This document shows positions 1-12,516 of a stretch of 64,000 nt of DNA, piece after piece; position 1 is the stretch's first letter; every line of letters starts with the position of its first letter. The stretch comes from Bidens hawaiensis (lineage: Eukaryota > Streptophyta > Magnoliopsida > Asterales > Asteraceae), in the NCBI GenBank assembly GCA_021521415.1, contig JAIQDT010003845.1, forward strand, positions 1-64,000. The letters are read 5' to 3'. The position numbers and the translations under genes were made by a program. The notes under the pieces were generated by a model that did no database searches, was not told the origin of the DNA, and saw only the letters and a program-made list of their open reading frames with translations.

Positions 1-480
1 CTTCACAACAATTTGGAGCATATAGAGCAGTATAAGCGAGAAGACGTTCAGAAATAAACTGGTTTAGACATTCAAAGTGGTGGAAAAGATCAACATGAAC
101 TTGTTCCTTTGGTGAACAATAGATCAAATATGTTCTTTATAGATTGTGCATCATGGTGTAGTTTCAATCTTGTAGCTAGCATCTACCTGCTAGTTAGCGC
201 TGTATCTTTTTTTTTTCTAGTTATAACATCGTTAAAGAAAGTATAATAAAGTATCAAGCACTCTAATAAAACTAAAAACAGACATTGCATAAAATAATAT
301 ATTTAAGGTTTCTTTTAAGGTCCTCAAAATTCGACTTATCGAACATAAGGCACACTTTTTATATAATCATATCGATTAGCAGTGTACTTAAAGTATTGGT
401 AACTCTTGATTTTTTGGGGACAATTTTTTTTTCTTACTTTCTAGGATTAGAAACCGGAACTTCAATTGATCACTAGTTTT
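1..480 (+). other. AT-rich sequence, possible 3' end of a gene entering from the left
   Basis: From base 1 the first frame is open for 18 codons to a TAA at 55-57. The same frame then stays open for about 60 more codons to about 245. I recognise no family in either stretch. It may be the last exon and 3' UTR of a gene lying left of the window, or chance. The rest is AT-rich with no convincing feature. Confidence 0.2.
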
Positions 481-524
481 AACGGTTTAAGGTGATATAT
501 CAACAAAAATAAATAGTTAAGATA

Positions 525-745
525 TGAGGGATGACCCTGGCTTGCCAGGGTTCGAGTCCTGATCTCACCTGGTTTTACCGGCTCCTTGCTGTCGTGCCGT
601 TTGGCGGGCGTGGGGTCGGGTTTATCCGGTGAATCCTTCAACAGGTGCACCGCTAAGGGTCCGTCTGTCCGGACTAGTGGCCGGCTCGAGCTACCTTTAG
701 CCAATGGAGGCCGCGTACGGAGTACCCGGCGTTACTTAGTTGGCC
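525..745 (+). mobile_element. SINE-like retroposon (pol III box B)
   Basis: A GC-richer island of about 220 bp sits in AT-rich DNA. It carries a near-perfect pol III box B (GGTTCGAGTCC, 549-559) and ends in a short A run (747-753). No good box A is visible upstream, so the 5' part may be degenerate or truncated. Reading it as a tRNA-derived SINE is inference from box B, compactness and the 3' A tail. It could instead be a fragment of another retroelement. Confidence 0.45.
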
Positions 746-3700
746 GTTAAAAAAATTTACTTTATGATATATTTATTATTATTTAAAGTAGTATGTAATT
801 GAATGTACTTTGGTGTTTGATAGATGCTTGTTTTCGGACAAAGTAGCTGAGAAAAACAATATTTAAATGCAAATAATGGGGTTAGGAAGACTCCATTACC
901 AATAATATAATACTTCAAAATTAGTAATTAACAAACAAAACTAAGGTTAACAACCATTTCCAATAATAGCAACAATAAAAACAAATTTGTCGTTTGTGTG
1001 ACTTGAACCTATAATCTCTTTAACCTAGTGTAAACAAATATTTTAATTTTCCTGTTTCTTATAATCTTGTTAGTATTTTATTATGGATTTATGATACTTT
1101 TTGTAATTTTTTATAAGAAATATATTGTAAAAGTTAGCATTTGAATTTGTTTTTTTTTATTTTGTTAAATTTGTATGTTTGATGTTCATGGTTTTTTATT
1201 CTTACCAAATTACAAAAAACTCTAAGAAATGAGTTTATAATTGGTTGGATTTTTATTGAAATGAAGTTTTTGATTGCTTTTATACTTAATTTGATTTATG
1301 ACTAGATAATTGCATAAGAAGTGATAGACCAACACATATTCGAATAGTGATAAACCATTACATATTCAAATTGTGACATTGTTAGAAATTATTGGTCTAT
1401 CATTCCACACGGTAAATAAACTATCGTGATCTATGCATATTTAGGAAGATGTCTAATAAACTATTCATAAGATAATAAAAACAATACATAAGATATTTAA
1501 TCATTTACAAGCTAAACAACAACATTATGGACAAAAACTAACTTTATTATCATGGTGAGATAATTGATCATATATATATTTCTTTACCTAAATAAGGACA
1601 TAAGTTTCACAACTTGTTTAACTATTAAGTTAATGTAGTGTTCAACCTCTACTGCATTTAGTACAAATAGACATTGATTCTGATGACAAATTTTCAACAA
1701 AAACCATTTAAAAAATGACAAGATAGTCACCAAATTAATTCAATGCAACTAATCATATAGGGCCAACATTGGGGTATTCTAGTCTTTTACTTTATAATAT
1801 CTTTACCAACTAAACACTACTCAAATAAAAATATTACCTAAGTTTTAATTATATTTTGGTATCTTATAGTCCTCAAACACATCCCCATTCCTCATCCTTA
1901 GATATGGGCATAAATGCTCATCAATACAAAAAATCCATATTTCAAAATTTATTGTACTTTTATAAACAAGTAAATATTATATAAAATTAAATGTATGCAT
2001 TAAATACAAAATTCAGTAGTTGAACATGTAAACTAAGATACCACCAGGCAGCAGGAGTGTTTAAAACCAGATATTAGAAAATCTTGGAAACTTGATATTA
2101 GTGTCCGAATTTGTATTCGAAATTTCTAATAATTTGAATTTAGATTTATCGAATATTATAAGATTCAAATACGGATTCTTGCAATAAAATGTTTCCCAAA
2201 TCAAGACGCTATCCTGAAGCTTCCCATTCAATTTGTTCTATGTATTACTTTATTACTTGTTCGACATTTACTTGGGATGAAAGGGTGGGAAAGATTCGTT
2301 GAAACGGTTTAGGAATTGTCAGGGAAAAGATGGAAAAAGATATTACGATGTTGATCCAAATGAGAGAGACCCAAGGGATTGAAGAGATGCAAAAGATGTA
2401 TTCGCTCCCCCCCAAATACGTCTCTGTATCAAAAGCTCTTACTAAGAGAAGTCGATACGTTTGTTAAACGTGTCAGATTCACATCATTTTGGCATACAAT
2501 AATACTCAATCAAAATAAGTTTTGACATAAAATGACCTAAAAATAATTTATAAAATGGGTGAACTACGATCCCATCATGTTAAAAGGATACCAGACGACC
2601 GTTCCATTTAGCTAAATATATTTACGAATTTTTGTATCAAAAATGAACCAAACATGTTTGACTAAATCTAAGCCTATGAATCATGTGTAAGACATGTGAA
2701 TTGTTTTCAAGTATCAGTTTTCCATCACTAACTTTCAACATGTTGTCAAGTACCTTTCTTGTTAAGACAATCACAATAGCGTATATTGATCGTTCACATT
2801 ATAATAGCGCATACCTCTTGACATGTGTTCATTTGCGAAATTCAATTGTACTGGAAAAGTTGAGTTTCAATTTTTTAAATGTTTGATTCACACAATTTGT
2901 TGCAATTAACATCAAAATTTAAGTTTTAATGTGTGTGATTGACAAATGAATTGCAATTAAAACTAATTGACTCAATATGTTCTATAAAAAGGACTCAACA
3001 TTCCTTAATGTTAAGAAATTCAACCCCTTGTCGTTCTCACTTCTCACAACCACCATTGTCCCTGTTTATATCTTAAATTATTTAATAAAACTTTTGAACT
3101 TCGTTTTCAGATAACATCTTATCAATTTATATTGTTCATTGAACATGAAATACACATCTTCGTTAACTTTCTCATGTTGATCATATGCTCAAATTATATT
3201 TACTTATTAGGATAACTACTTTTCTAACGACAAATATCATTACCAGCAAGGACATAAAATAAATTTATTAACAACAATAAAATAATCCTATTACAAATCA
3301 TTACAAACCCGTTCGTCAAGTTTTAGAGCCGATATAGGGCTTTTGGTTCTAATCTCGAACTTTGGGTAACCGAATTATCAAGATTCATTAGCGACCATAT
3401 ATATAACATATGAGAATATGAATTAGTTATACCTTATTTAACCTATATACATGTTGACATAATGTAACACAAATTGAAAAAATTGGTGTTGCCTTGTGGT
3501 CTCAAATAAGAGGGACATATCCAACAACCCATCACAAGTTCACAACTCACGTTTGGCCAAAGTTATTGTCTACTTGATGTGATACATACATATATATATG
3601 TATACGTACACACATATACATGTATGTATGGATGGATAATATATAACATCTATAATTGACTAATAAGTGTATAAAAGGTGTTTTATCGTATTGATTCTTA

Positions 3701-3897
3701 TAAAATGACATTTAATCATCTTCACGTCCATTTGTACTTTTTAATATAACGATTTTTTTAAAATAAAACGGTGTCACGTATTTCTCCCATATTATCTAAC
3801 TATCTATATAATTGCCTATCATGAAATCCTACGTGTCGCTCTTAGGTTGTTCCCTCATTCTCTAGGGCCACCATATTGCTTGATTTCTAAATTGAGG
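746..3897. other. AT-rich intergenic DNA, no gene seen
   Basis: No conserved coding segment is visible on either strand. A box-B-like stretch lies on the minus strand near 995-1015, probably an old SINE trace. A short TA/TG-rich microsatellite lies at about 3585-3625. The small open frames here look random. Confidence 0.6.
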
Positions 3898-4205
3898 TTT
3901 CTCATGCATTTGACCTGAATTCGTGGGTATGAGTCTCAACAAACCCGGATAGTCTTTAAACGGGTTATAACATCTCATTTATTTGTGAAACTTTTACATA
4001 ATCAAACAATAATTTTTGTGGGTCATGGGTCTCATCAAACCCGCATAACCCTTAAACGGGTTATAACATCTCATTTATTTGTGAAATAACCCCTTAATAA
4101 TCAAAGAATAATTTCCAGGTTATGGGTCTTACCAAACCCTAATAGTGCTCAAATGGGTTATAAGATTTAATTTATTGGTAAACACTTTCATCATTAAACC
4201 TAATT
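3898..4205 (+). repeat. Tandem repeat, three ~96-bp units
   Basis: Three diverged direct copies share a core reading GGGTTATAA, at 3962, 4058 and 4155, giving a period of 96-97 bp. The third copy is the most diverged. No coding capacity is seen. Confidence 0.75.
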
Positions 4206-4894
4206 TAATTTATCTCTTTTGCATGTTCCCTGTTGCTGTTGTTGGTCTATCATCTCCATCGCCGGTTAACTTCCGATACTACCCACCATCATCAACTACA
4301 TCAGCGTTCCCTTATTCATTAGACAAATATTTGTGTTCATGTTCTATTTAAAAAAATCAACATGTTCGTGTTCGTTTATGTTTGTTCGTTAAAAATTAAA
4401 AAAACCTACACATCTCAATTGAAAATACCCAAACGCTAAAAAATATAATAACAAACTAATATATATGTATTAAATTAAAACAAAACTACTTTAAGAAATA
4501 AAATAAATCATCATAAAATAGCAAAACGATTAAAAAAAACTTGAATAAACCCTCGTAAAACGAGAGGATCAAACTAGTTTTGTTATAAATATCATAAAAA
4601 TAAGTCACAAACTTTACTTTTTATTATATATTTTTTTCTTGGAATATATCTAAAATATTTGGTGTTTAATACTAACTACATGTTATTTGTAGTTACTTTT
4701 ATCTATATTTCAATAATATAATATTAGTTACTTTTTTTTAATGACTAATATTTTTTTAACCATTTACCTCCTATTTAACATTTAACACCCTAACTAATTT
4801 ATATCTAACATATAACATTTTATCTTAAATTATACTGCTATTTATATGTTAAAGTTAAAAATTTTTCTATCGAATAGTTACAATATGTATACAT
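4206..4894. other. AT-rich flank of the copia insertion
   Basis: Very AT-rich sequence. Near 4340-4390 a GTTCG-rich stretch resembles the end of a hAT-type miniature element. There is no gene. The last five bases (4895-4899, GTATA) are the left target duplication of the following element. Confidence 0.5.
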
Positions 4895-4899
4895 GTATA

Positions 4900-5462
4900 T
4901 GTAGGAACCGAATTCGTGAATTGAGTAAATAAACAGAAAATTAACAAACAGTTTTATTACTCATACAATACAATACAAGAATCTGAAATACAATACAGAA
5001 TCAAAGAAATAAACCAAATACAATACAAAAAATGTAAACGGTTTGGCCGAGGATCGTGTTGAACACGGGGCCCTTAAAACAATATTTCGAGTCTCCCAAG
5101 AGAACTCGTTGTTTCCCAGGGTACAACAGACGGAGCAGTAGTACTGCCAGAGTTAACCGTAAACCTGAAAAAGGTTCGAATAAAAGAAACCAGAAATGTA
5201 GAAGAAGAAGTTGGAAAAACCTTGCAACAATGCTTGTGTTGTGTGTAAGGTTTGGTGTGTGTTGCAACTTAGTTTACTCTCTATTTATAGAGGAAAACAC
5301 AAGACACAAGTTTTCCATCCCACCGATGTGGGATGCACCACTATAGTATTTTCTTTCAAATACACACAACCACACATCGATATCTCATTCATTAATGTCT
5401 ATTAGTGTGCATTTGTTGTGTCATAACAACCTACTAACGCACACGTAACAAATTTTCCAACA
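4900..5462 (-). repeat. 3' LTR of the copia element
   Basis: This 563-bp LTR reads TG...CA, starting TGTTGGAAAA on the minus strand and ending GGTTCCTACA. It matches 16302-16873 almost throughout. The polypurine tract lies directly next to it at 5463-5477. Confidence 0.95.
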
Positions 5463-5477
5463 ATCCTCCACATGAAT
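5463..5477 (-). other. Polypurine tract of the copia element
   Basis: On the minus strand the bases just before the 3' LTR read ATGTGGAGGAT, a typical purine-rich plus-strand primer directly abutting TGTTGG. This fixes the element's orientation. Confidence 0.8.
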
Positions 5478-5721
5478 GGAAATCGATTCTTCGAAGTAAG
5501 TTTCAGCAGTTGAGTATTGCCGGATAGGTAGGTGTTACCCTTTGAACCTTCCGTTGTGAAGCATACTTAGCCTCCTAGCGGTTTGTAGTCGCGATGACTT
5601 TGAACAGACCCCCATTTGTGTAGACGACAATATGCCTTCACACAATACTCTCCCTGGTTTGGTCAACCCCTCATTCTTGTGTCCGTTATGGTCATGGATC
5701 ACGGTCCTGGTTCTACGAGAG

Positions 5722-6043
5722 CTCTAGGAAATTGCGCCTCCCCACAATTCCATTCGAAGCGACCACACTTCTCTCTAACGTAGGTGATTCCCATGAATCA
5801 TTAAAAGCATCATGGTTATTTCACTTAACCTTAATATGCTTAACCTCTCCCAAATGTCACTGGTTTTAGGGTACTCCCCTGGCTCTAGGAAATTGCGCCT
5901 CCCCACAATTCCATTCGAAGCGACCACACTTCTCTCTAACGTAGGTGATTCCCATGAATCATTAAAAGCATCATGGTTATTTCACTTAACCTTAATATGC
6001 TTAACCTCTCCCAAATGTCACTGGTTTTAGGGTACTCCCCTGG
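5722..6043 (-). repeat. 161-bp tandem duplication in the copia 3' untranslated part
   Basis: Bases 5722-5882 recur almost unchanged at 5883-6043. The segment lies between the end of RNase H and the polypurine tract and is non-coding. The near identity implies a recent duplication or one carried by an active source copy. Confidence 0.9.
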
Positions 6044-6178
6044 GAGAAAGGACTAGGAAGTTCAAGACTCCCTTTGGATTTGGGGTACTCCCCCACAGTG
6101 ACTGCATCTGGTTATATGATTAAGTTTGCCTATTGAACTTAGCTCTTGGGATCTCCAGTATGCTAAGTTAGGTTTCCC

Positions 6179-6680
6179 TCATACTTCCTTTATCGCGGGC
6201 TTTAGTCCCATTCCTCTCGACAACTTATAAAATTTATCCGTGCTTAAGCCTTTTGTTAACGGGTCTGCAATGTTATCTTCCGACCTCACATGGTCAATCG
6301 TGATAACACCCGTTGACAGTAGTTGTCGTATCGTGTTATGTCTACGTCTCATATGCCTTGATTTGCCATTACATTGAACGTTGAGATCTACCAATTGCAG
6401 ACTCACTGTCACAATGTATGCAAACTGCCGACAACGGCTTTGGCCATTGTGGAATGTCTTCCACGAATTGACGTAACCATTCTGCCTCTTCCCCAGATTT
6501 GTCTAAGGTAATGAATTCAGACTCCATTGTGGATCTAGCAATTACAGTTTGTTTGGATGATTTCCAAGATATTGCTGCCCCATCAAGTAGGAACACGTAC
6601 CCACTTGTTGATTTGGAATCTTTCATATCCGAAATCCAGTTCGCATCAGTATACCCTTCGATCACAGCTGGATGGTTGGT
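6179..6680 (-). pseudogene. Copia RNase H domain, frameshifted
   Basis: The minus strand encodes the C-terminal RNase H of the copia polyprotein. It has the YTDANW core, the STSGYVF and ARSTMESEF segments, and the IADPLTKGL tail usual in plant copia elements. It follows RT in the same frame after the TAA at 6681-6683. A one-base loss near 6365-6375 shifts the frame just before the KSRH motif, so the end is read in another frame. The natural stop is TGA at 6179-6181. Confidence 0.93.
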
Positions 6681-7889
6681 TTAATGCAAACCATAGTCTC
6701 TTGTGTATCTTATGTATCTAAGCACCCTTATAATAGCTTTCCAATGTTGAGCACTTGGATTGCTAGTATATCTACTCAGCCTACTCACCGCGTATGCTAA
6801 ATCGGGTCTCGTACATGTCATGAGATACATTAGACTTCCAATGATTCTTGAATACTCTAATTGAGCAACCGGCTCAGTTCTATTTTTACATAGATGTAGA
6901 GTAGTGTCAACATGAGAACGAGCCACTCGCTTGTCTTGCTTGTTGAATTTTTCAAGAATCTTGTCGACATAGTGTGCTTGACTCAAAGTAAGACCTTCTT
7001 TGGTTTTAATGATTTTTATTCCAAGAATAGTATCAACTAAACCCATGTCTTTCATGTCAAATCGTGCCTTTAACATGTCTTTTGTAGATTGAACCATTTT
7101 ATCATTACTCCCAATGATAAGTATGTCATCCACATAAAGGCATAAAATAACATAACCTCCATTTGTGTTTTTAACATAAACACATTTATCACACTCATTA
7201 ATTTTGAAACTATTGGCAATCATGACTTGGTCAAACTTTTGGTGACATTGTTTTGGAGCTTGCTTCAAGCCATACAAAGACTTGATGAGTTTACATACTT
7301 TACCCTTTTGACCAGGGGCGGAGAAACCCTCAGGTTGCTCCATGTATATCTCTTCTTCCAAATCACCATTTAGAAAAGCCGTTTTTACATCCATTTGGTG
7401 CACTTCCAAACTTCGTAAAGACGCGATTGCAAGCACTAACCTTATAGAGGTGATACGTGTTACAGGTGAGTAAGTATCAAAATAGTCTAGACCTTCCTTT
7501 TGTCTAAAACCTTTGATCACTAGCCTCGCTTTGTATTTATCAATACTTCCATCGGCTTTCATCTTCTTTTTGAATATCCAACGATATCCAAGTGGTTTGC
7601 AACCAACTGGAAAATCTACCAATTCCCAAGTATGATTTTGTAAGATCGAATTAATTTCATTCTTGATTGCTTCTTTCCATTGAGGTCCTTCAGGTGAGGT
7701 CACCGCTTCATGGTAGGTATTAGGTTCACCTTCAACCATAAAGCTTACGAAGTCAGGACCAAAGGATTTTGCAACCTTTTGTCTTTTGCTTCGTCTTAAA
7801 TCACCATCCTCAGTCTCGGGCCGTTCATGTGTTCCTTCATGAACCAAGTCGTCATTTTGTGTTGACGAGCTTGCACCTACATCATTCGC
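6681..7889 (-). pseudogene. Copia reverse transcriptase
   Basis: About 400 residues of Ty1/copia-type RT. It shows the entry segment (RWIFKKK), [14 protein letters not shown], the SLYGLKQAP motif and an intact catalytic YVDD near 7130. It is open except for its end, where TAA at 6681-6683 cuts it from RNase H. An in-frame TGA (7890-7892) separates it from integrase in the linker. It is the best preserved domain, but no intact polyprotein can reach it. Confidence 0.95.
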
Positions 7890-7892
7890 TCA

Positions 7893-9085
7893 TGATGATG
7901 AGGCCTCATGTGTGTGTCCTAACTTAGGAAACACGTGCTCAAAATACGAGACAGTATTGGGGCTCGCCTCCATGAAAGTGTTTACGTGTACATTTGGATT
8001 TTTGGATTCATGTACCAAAAACCGATGTGCACTACTATTGTGAGCATATCCAATGAAAATGCAATCAACAGTTTGGGACCAATCCTAAGAGCCTTAGGAG
8101 GTGGTACGGTGACTTTAGCTAGGCACCCCCACACTTTCATGTATTTGTACGAAGGTTCTCTTCCCTTCCATAACTTATAAGGAGTCTCGTCCCTATTCTT
8201 GAGAGGTATCTTATTTAAAAGATAATTTGCCGTTAAAATGGCATCCCCCCACATGTCATGGCTCACCCCAGAACTAACCAACATGGCATTAATCATCTCT
8301 TTCAATGTACGGTTCTTTCGTTCCGCCGTGCCATTTGATTGTGGAAAATAAGGAGCGGTTAATTCATGTATTATGCCACTTTGTGCGCATAAATCCGCAA
8401 ATGGTGAAACGTATTCACCTCCTCGATCGCTTCTCACACGTTTAATTTTCTTGTTAAGTTGTAACTCAACTTCATTTTTAAACAAGATAAATTTTTCTAT
8501 TGCTTCATCTTTACTTTTAAGTAAATATACATAGCAATATTTTGAGCAATCATCAATAAACGTGATGAAATATTTGTTTCCCCCTCTTGTTAGGCACATT
8601 TTTAAATCGCACACATCGGTGTGGATTAAATCAAGTGTTTCGGTTATTCTTTCAACCGATTTGAAAGATGATCTTGTAAGTTTGGATTCAACACATGATT
8701 CGCATTTCGAGTTTGTATCAATGTGGAATGTTGGTATGCTTTTTAATTTAATTAAACGACGAAGTGAATTGAAATTTACATGTCCTAATCTACCATGCCA
8801 AACATTTGAATTTAAAGACTCAATAATATAAGCAGAAGTAGATGCCTTATTCATTTCATTTTTAATCACGGTTACATCAAATTTAAACATACCATTGAGG
8901 GCATAGCCCTTACCAACATACATTCCACGCTTAGTCAAGACAAACTTGTCCGACTCAAACACTAAACGAAAACCAAACTTATTAAGCAACCAACCCGAAA
9001 CCAAATTCTTACGAATTTCGGGCACATACAAAGTGTTGCTCAAAGTAAGCTCTTTTCCCGAAGTCATCTTCAAGATCACATCCCC
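7893..9085 (-). pseudogene. Copia integrase, one frameshift
   Basis: It holds the HHCC zinc-binding region (WHGRLGH ... CESC), then the DDE core (HTDVCD, FIDDCS and the AERKNRT glutamate). The C-terminal GPK segment (GKGREP/VWGC region upstream) then loses frame: one base is missing near 8072-8076, and the conserved continuation lies in the next frame down to the TGA at 7890-7892. It is joined in frame to the protease segment across the TAA at 9086-9088. Confidence 0.93.
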
Positions 9086-9594
9086 TTAACCCTTGATGTC
9101 GGCCGTTGCTTGATTCCCCATAAACAACTTAGCATCACTAGCAGCCTCCTTAAAGGTGCTAAAGAGGGTCTTGTCACCACACACATGACGGGTCGCACCC
9201 GTATAAATGAACCATCCTTGCGGTTTGTCCCCCACAAGATTGATTTCTTCAATCATTGCCGAGAGCTCGGTGATCATTGCCACCAACGGTTCACCATTTT
9301 CATCCACCATATGCGCACGCTCACGCTTAGGCTTCTTGCATTGGTTCGCACGATGGGCATTCTCATTACAATTGTAACAAACACCTTGGAAGTTTGAAGA
9401 TTGAGGTTTCTTTTTCACAACCTCCTTCTTCGGTCCAAGGTTCATCTTTCCCTTTCTCTTATCCATTTTGCCCTTACCCTTATGCCCCCCCTTAGAAGAT
9501 TGTCCAAGTTCAACCATGTTGGCCTTAGCCATTGGCTCCACACGAGCTGATTTTTGAGCCGTTTTATTGTCTTCCTCAATTCGAAGACGAACAA
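9086..9594 (-). pseudogene. Copia gag C-terminus, CCHC knuckle and protease; catalytic Asp lost
   Basis: This is the continuation of gag after the nested insertion. It has a Lys/Gly-rich linker, then a CX2CX4HX4C zinc knuckle at 9338-9379, then the aspartic protease. The protease motif, normally D-S/T-G-A, reads YTGATRH here: the catalytic Asp is replaced by Tyr (codon TAT, 9203-9205), so the enzyme should be dead. The segment ends at an in-frame TAA (9086-9088), and integrase continues in the same frame. On the + strand the codon just left of the nested element's target duplication continues the gag reading found at 14858. Confidence 0.93.
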
Positions 9595-9599
9595 TTAAT

Positions 9600-10783
9600 T
9601 GACGCGAGGTCGAAGACTCACTCAAAAATAAACCGAATACAACTAATTAGATAGCGGTAAGCGGGTATCGAACACAGGGAGTTTTGTGGAATATGCGTTA
9701 CTTAGTAGTTTGATAATTAATCTAAATTAAACTAAATGCAAATATTAAAATCAAGTATTTTGGTTGTTTGGTTTTGATTAATAAAAAGAACTTAAGCAAT
9801 TAAACAAGTTTTTAAACAATAAGAGAAACAATGCTCTCTCCCAATTTCAGGTTTCCAATGTAGATCAAGTTAACGTTTATTTATGGAACAAACTACACGA
9901 ATATAGTTTTGTGAAAATTCAATTGATTGTGATAAACGAGGACTAAGTACTTGGATTACACAAACGCAAGGTTGTCACTCAAAAATCAGTTTAGTATTAT
10001 CAACCCTAATTCTCTTCTACTAAATCTCGATTGCCTATGGCACCAAGAACGGATAGTCAAGAACACGAAATCAAACAATACTAACAATTACAATACAAAC
10101 TCACGATCACCAAACAATATATTCATAAGATCAAAAGACTATCCCACAATTAACATAAACGATTCACAAGTATCTAATTGAAAACCTTACTTTGGAAGAG
10201 AACATAAAGATGACTAGCCACACATTATCTGAATCATCACCATATCGATTAGGTTAATCAAGCAAATCATAAAACCAAACAATTGATTAGAATCACCAAA
10301 ATATCGTTCTTGCTCTCTCCCAATCGCCCCTAGGTAGTTCTTGATGAAAAGATAATGAAAAGTCTCCAAAAAACGGAATAAAAACAAAGGTTAATTGGCA
10401 GTTACGCGCGCGGACCGTGGCCCACGGTTCACACCGTGGCCCATGGTCCAGTTATGGTGACTAGGGAAGCCACGGTACGGTGGATTCTGATGTTTTTGAG
10501 CTGGGTTGACCGTGGGCCACGGTTTTGACCGTGGGCCACGGTTTTGACCGTGGGCCACGGTGGAACGGTTGCTCAATTTATTGTTTTCCTCATATCTTTC
10601 TCGTTTCAACTCCGTTTTCTTCGCCGTTTTCGCCCACGTTCTCGTGATTTCATCCTCTATCTCCTCATACCTGAAAATAACCACACAAAAGTAGTTATCT
10701 AGTTCCCATGAAATTAACACTTAATGCATAGATTTTTATATCATTTAAGCACACTTACGGGTCATCCTCCGATGCACCCGTCA
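9600..10783 (-). repeat. 3' LTR of the nested element
   Basis: 1184 bp, 38 bp longer than its partner. The whole length difference comes from two extra 19-bp copies of a palindromic CCGTGGGCCACGG unit (10405-10565). By eye there are about 13 substitutions against the other LTR. Confidence 0.93.
10405..10565. repeat. LTR minisatellite of a palindromic 19-bp unit
   Basis: Copies of CCGTGGGCCACGG separated by TTTTGA. This LTR has three in a row near 10508-10562 plus two related copies near 10408-10447. The partner LTR has two plus one (14525-14636). Each unit is self-complementary, so the tract can form hairpins. Copy number changed after insertion or during reverse transcription. Confidence 0.85.
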
Positions 10784-10800
10784 CATCCCCACACTTAACC
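10784..10800 (-). other. Polypurine tract of the nested element
   Basis: The minus strand reads AAGTGTGGGGATG immediately before the 3' LTR start TGACG. The same AAGTGTGGGG core recurs inside the element at 12077-12086, 12363-12372 and 12711-12720. Confidence 0.8.
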
Positions 10801-12516
10801 GTTGCTTGCCCCCAAGCAACATCTCAACACCAACTTTCTATTACATTCAACTTGTATCCACCAATCTTACCACAAATCCGGTTCAGTTAAGGTCCCAAGT
10901 CATACCCTATTCCCTTGTTTTTATCGGTTGCACTAGTCGACTTGATGTTCCATTTAAACCATAGATTTCTAACCAAACCTAACATGCTTTCGGTTTTTAC
11001 CTATACATAACACACATTTACACATTGAAATTTTCTTGGTGTCATCCATACATTTAATATTTAATCAATTCTCCTCACATACGCTTGTACAATCATCAAA
11101 TCTCCACCTATGTAAATACTTTTGGCATGAATACAAATCAAGAGATCTTAAAAACGGGTTGTAATGGGGCCAAGTGTAAGGGTATGGAAGAGAATATTGA
11201 AAGTAACTCAAGCGATCCGATCCGACTTATTACAAACAAACTAAGTAAACAATGAAATAAACAACTATATACATCACTAACTTCTCTTTTTTTTCTCTTT
11301 TTCTTTTTTTTTCTTTTTTTTTCTTTTTTTTCACTCAATACATAATACTTTGAACATTGAAACTCTAACACATTTTTTTGAGAACTAATATAATACTTGA
11401 ATATTGCATACTTAAACATTGCAATTCTAATACAATCTTTTTTTTGTAAGCATAATAAACATAATGCTTAACATATCTAATTGACAAATGCTAAAACAAT
11501 TACATAGAAACCTATTAAGTCGGATCGTTTCGCAATATAACACCGGGTTGATCGAATAAAAGAATAGGCCCAATCAAGTTTTCTAAATGAACCAACCCCC
11601 CACCCCTCACATAACCATCCTCATATGTATAATGTATGAGGCCCCAACCCCCCAGTACCCACACTCTCGCTCATCCAGACGAGGCTTAACCTAAGTGCCT
11701 CTATCACTTTTGCACTTATGCCACGCTAAGATCTCGAAATGTACTAATGTACAAGTTCTATCGGAGAATATCAACTTTTCCACCAACCAATACTTCCTCA
11801 ATTCTCAAGTGTAAACGAATATGTTATGCAAATTATTACACCGAAAGCATGCTAACCTTGATTAGAAAACTACATAATCTCCTTTTAAAAACAACTAGGC
11901 ACATGTTATTTAGGAAATTTTGACCATGAGAAGGGACCAAAACTTCACTCCGCCATCTTACCACTTTCCGGTTTCTTTAAATACATTTTTTAAAAAAAAT
12001 TTCAATTTTTCTGATTTTTTTTTTTTTCTTTTTTTTTAAAACGAAGTTTTTCAAAACAAACAAATTTTCCTCATCCCCACACTTGGGATACATTGTCCCC
12101 AATGTATGGTGCAATTTATAATCTAAACTCGAGAAATACCACCCGCAAACCATGAACGGCTAACAACCTAATTGACTCGACAAATAACACCATTTCCAAC
12201 ACAAAAATTTCACACTACCAAGTACACGAAAACAAATAAGACACAGGATAGATAAACACATGCACCTGATCATGTGTTTGTAATGATGTGGCTGTTGTGC
12301 TTTAACCGGAATAAACGCATTTCATAGACTCTTTGATATCTCACAGGGAATATTGCAAACATCCCCACACTTGAATTATTGCATCCATGATGATTGAATT
12401 GCAGAACCTGTCAAAACACAAACACACCCAAAACAAAATACACTATTCTACATCCTTAGGCTGCCTCTCGGGAGCACTAGTTTAAAGGTCTTCAGCCAGA
12501 CCGTACCTGATATACG
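10801..12516. other. Non-coding interior of the nested element
   Basis: No domain is visible where an autonomous relative would carry pol. It contains pyrimidine-rich low-complexity tracts (11281-11332 and 12008-12038) and two of the internal AAGTGTGGGG copies. The short frame at 11138-11419 is low-complexity Lys coding from the tract and is not a gene. Confidence 0.6.

Noticed and set aside
541..620. Possible tRNA gene
   Set aside because: A good box B is present, but there is no box A, acceptor stem or anticodon loop. A SINE fits better.
5001..5405. Open frames on both strands within the copia LTR (5001-5267, 5056-5346) and the same at 16403-16757
   Set aside because: They lie wholly in the paired LTRs, overlap each other on opposite strands and have no family. 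They are chance frames preserved because the LTRs are near-identical.
9951..10720. Frames at 9951-10181 and 10391-10720, repeated at 14063-14245 and 14405-14794
   Set aside because: They are LTR sequence of the nested element. The long minus-strand frames read through the GTGGGCCACGG repeats and are not genes.
11138..11419. 93-codon Lys-rich frame
   Set aside because: It is produced by a pyrimidine-rich low-complexity tract in the nested element.
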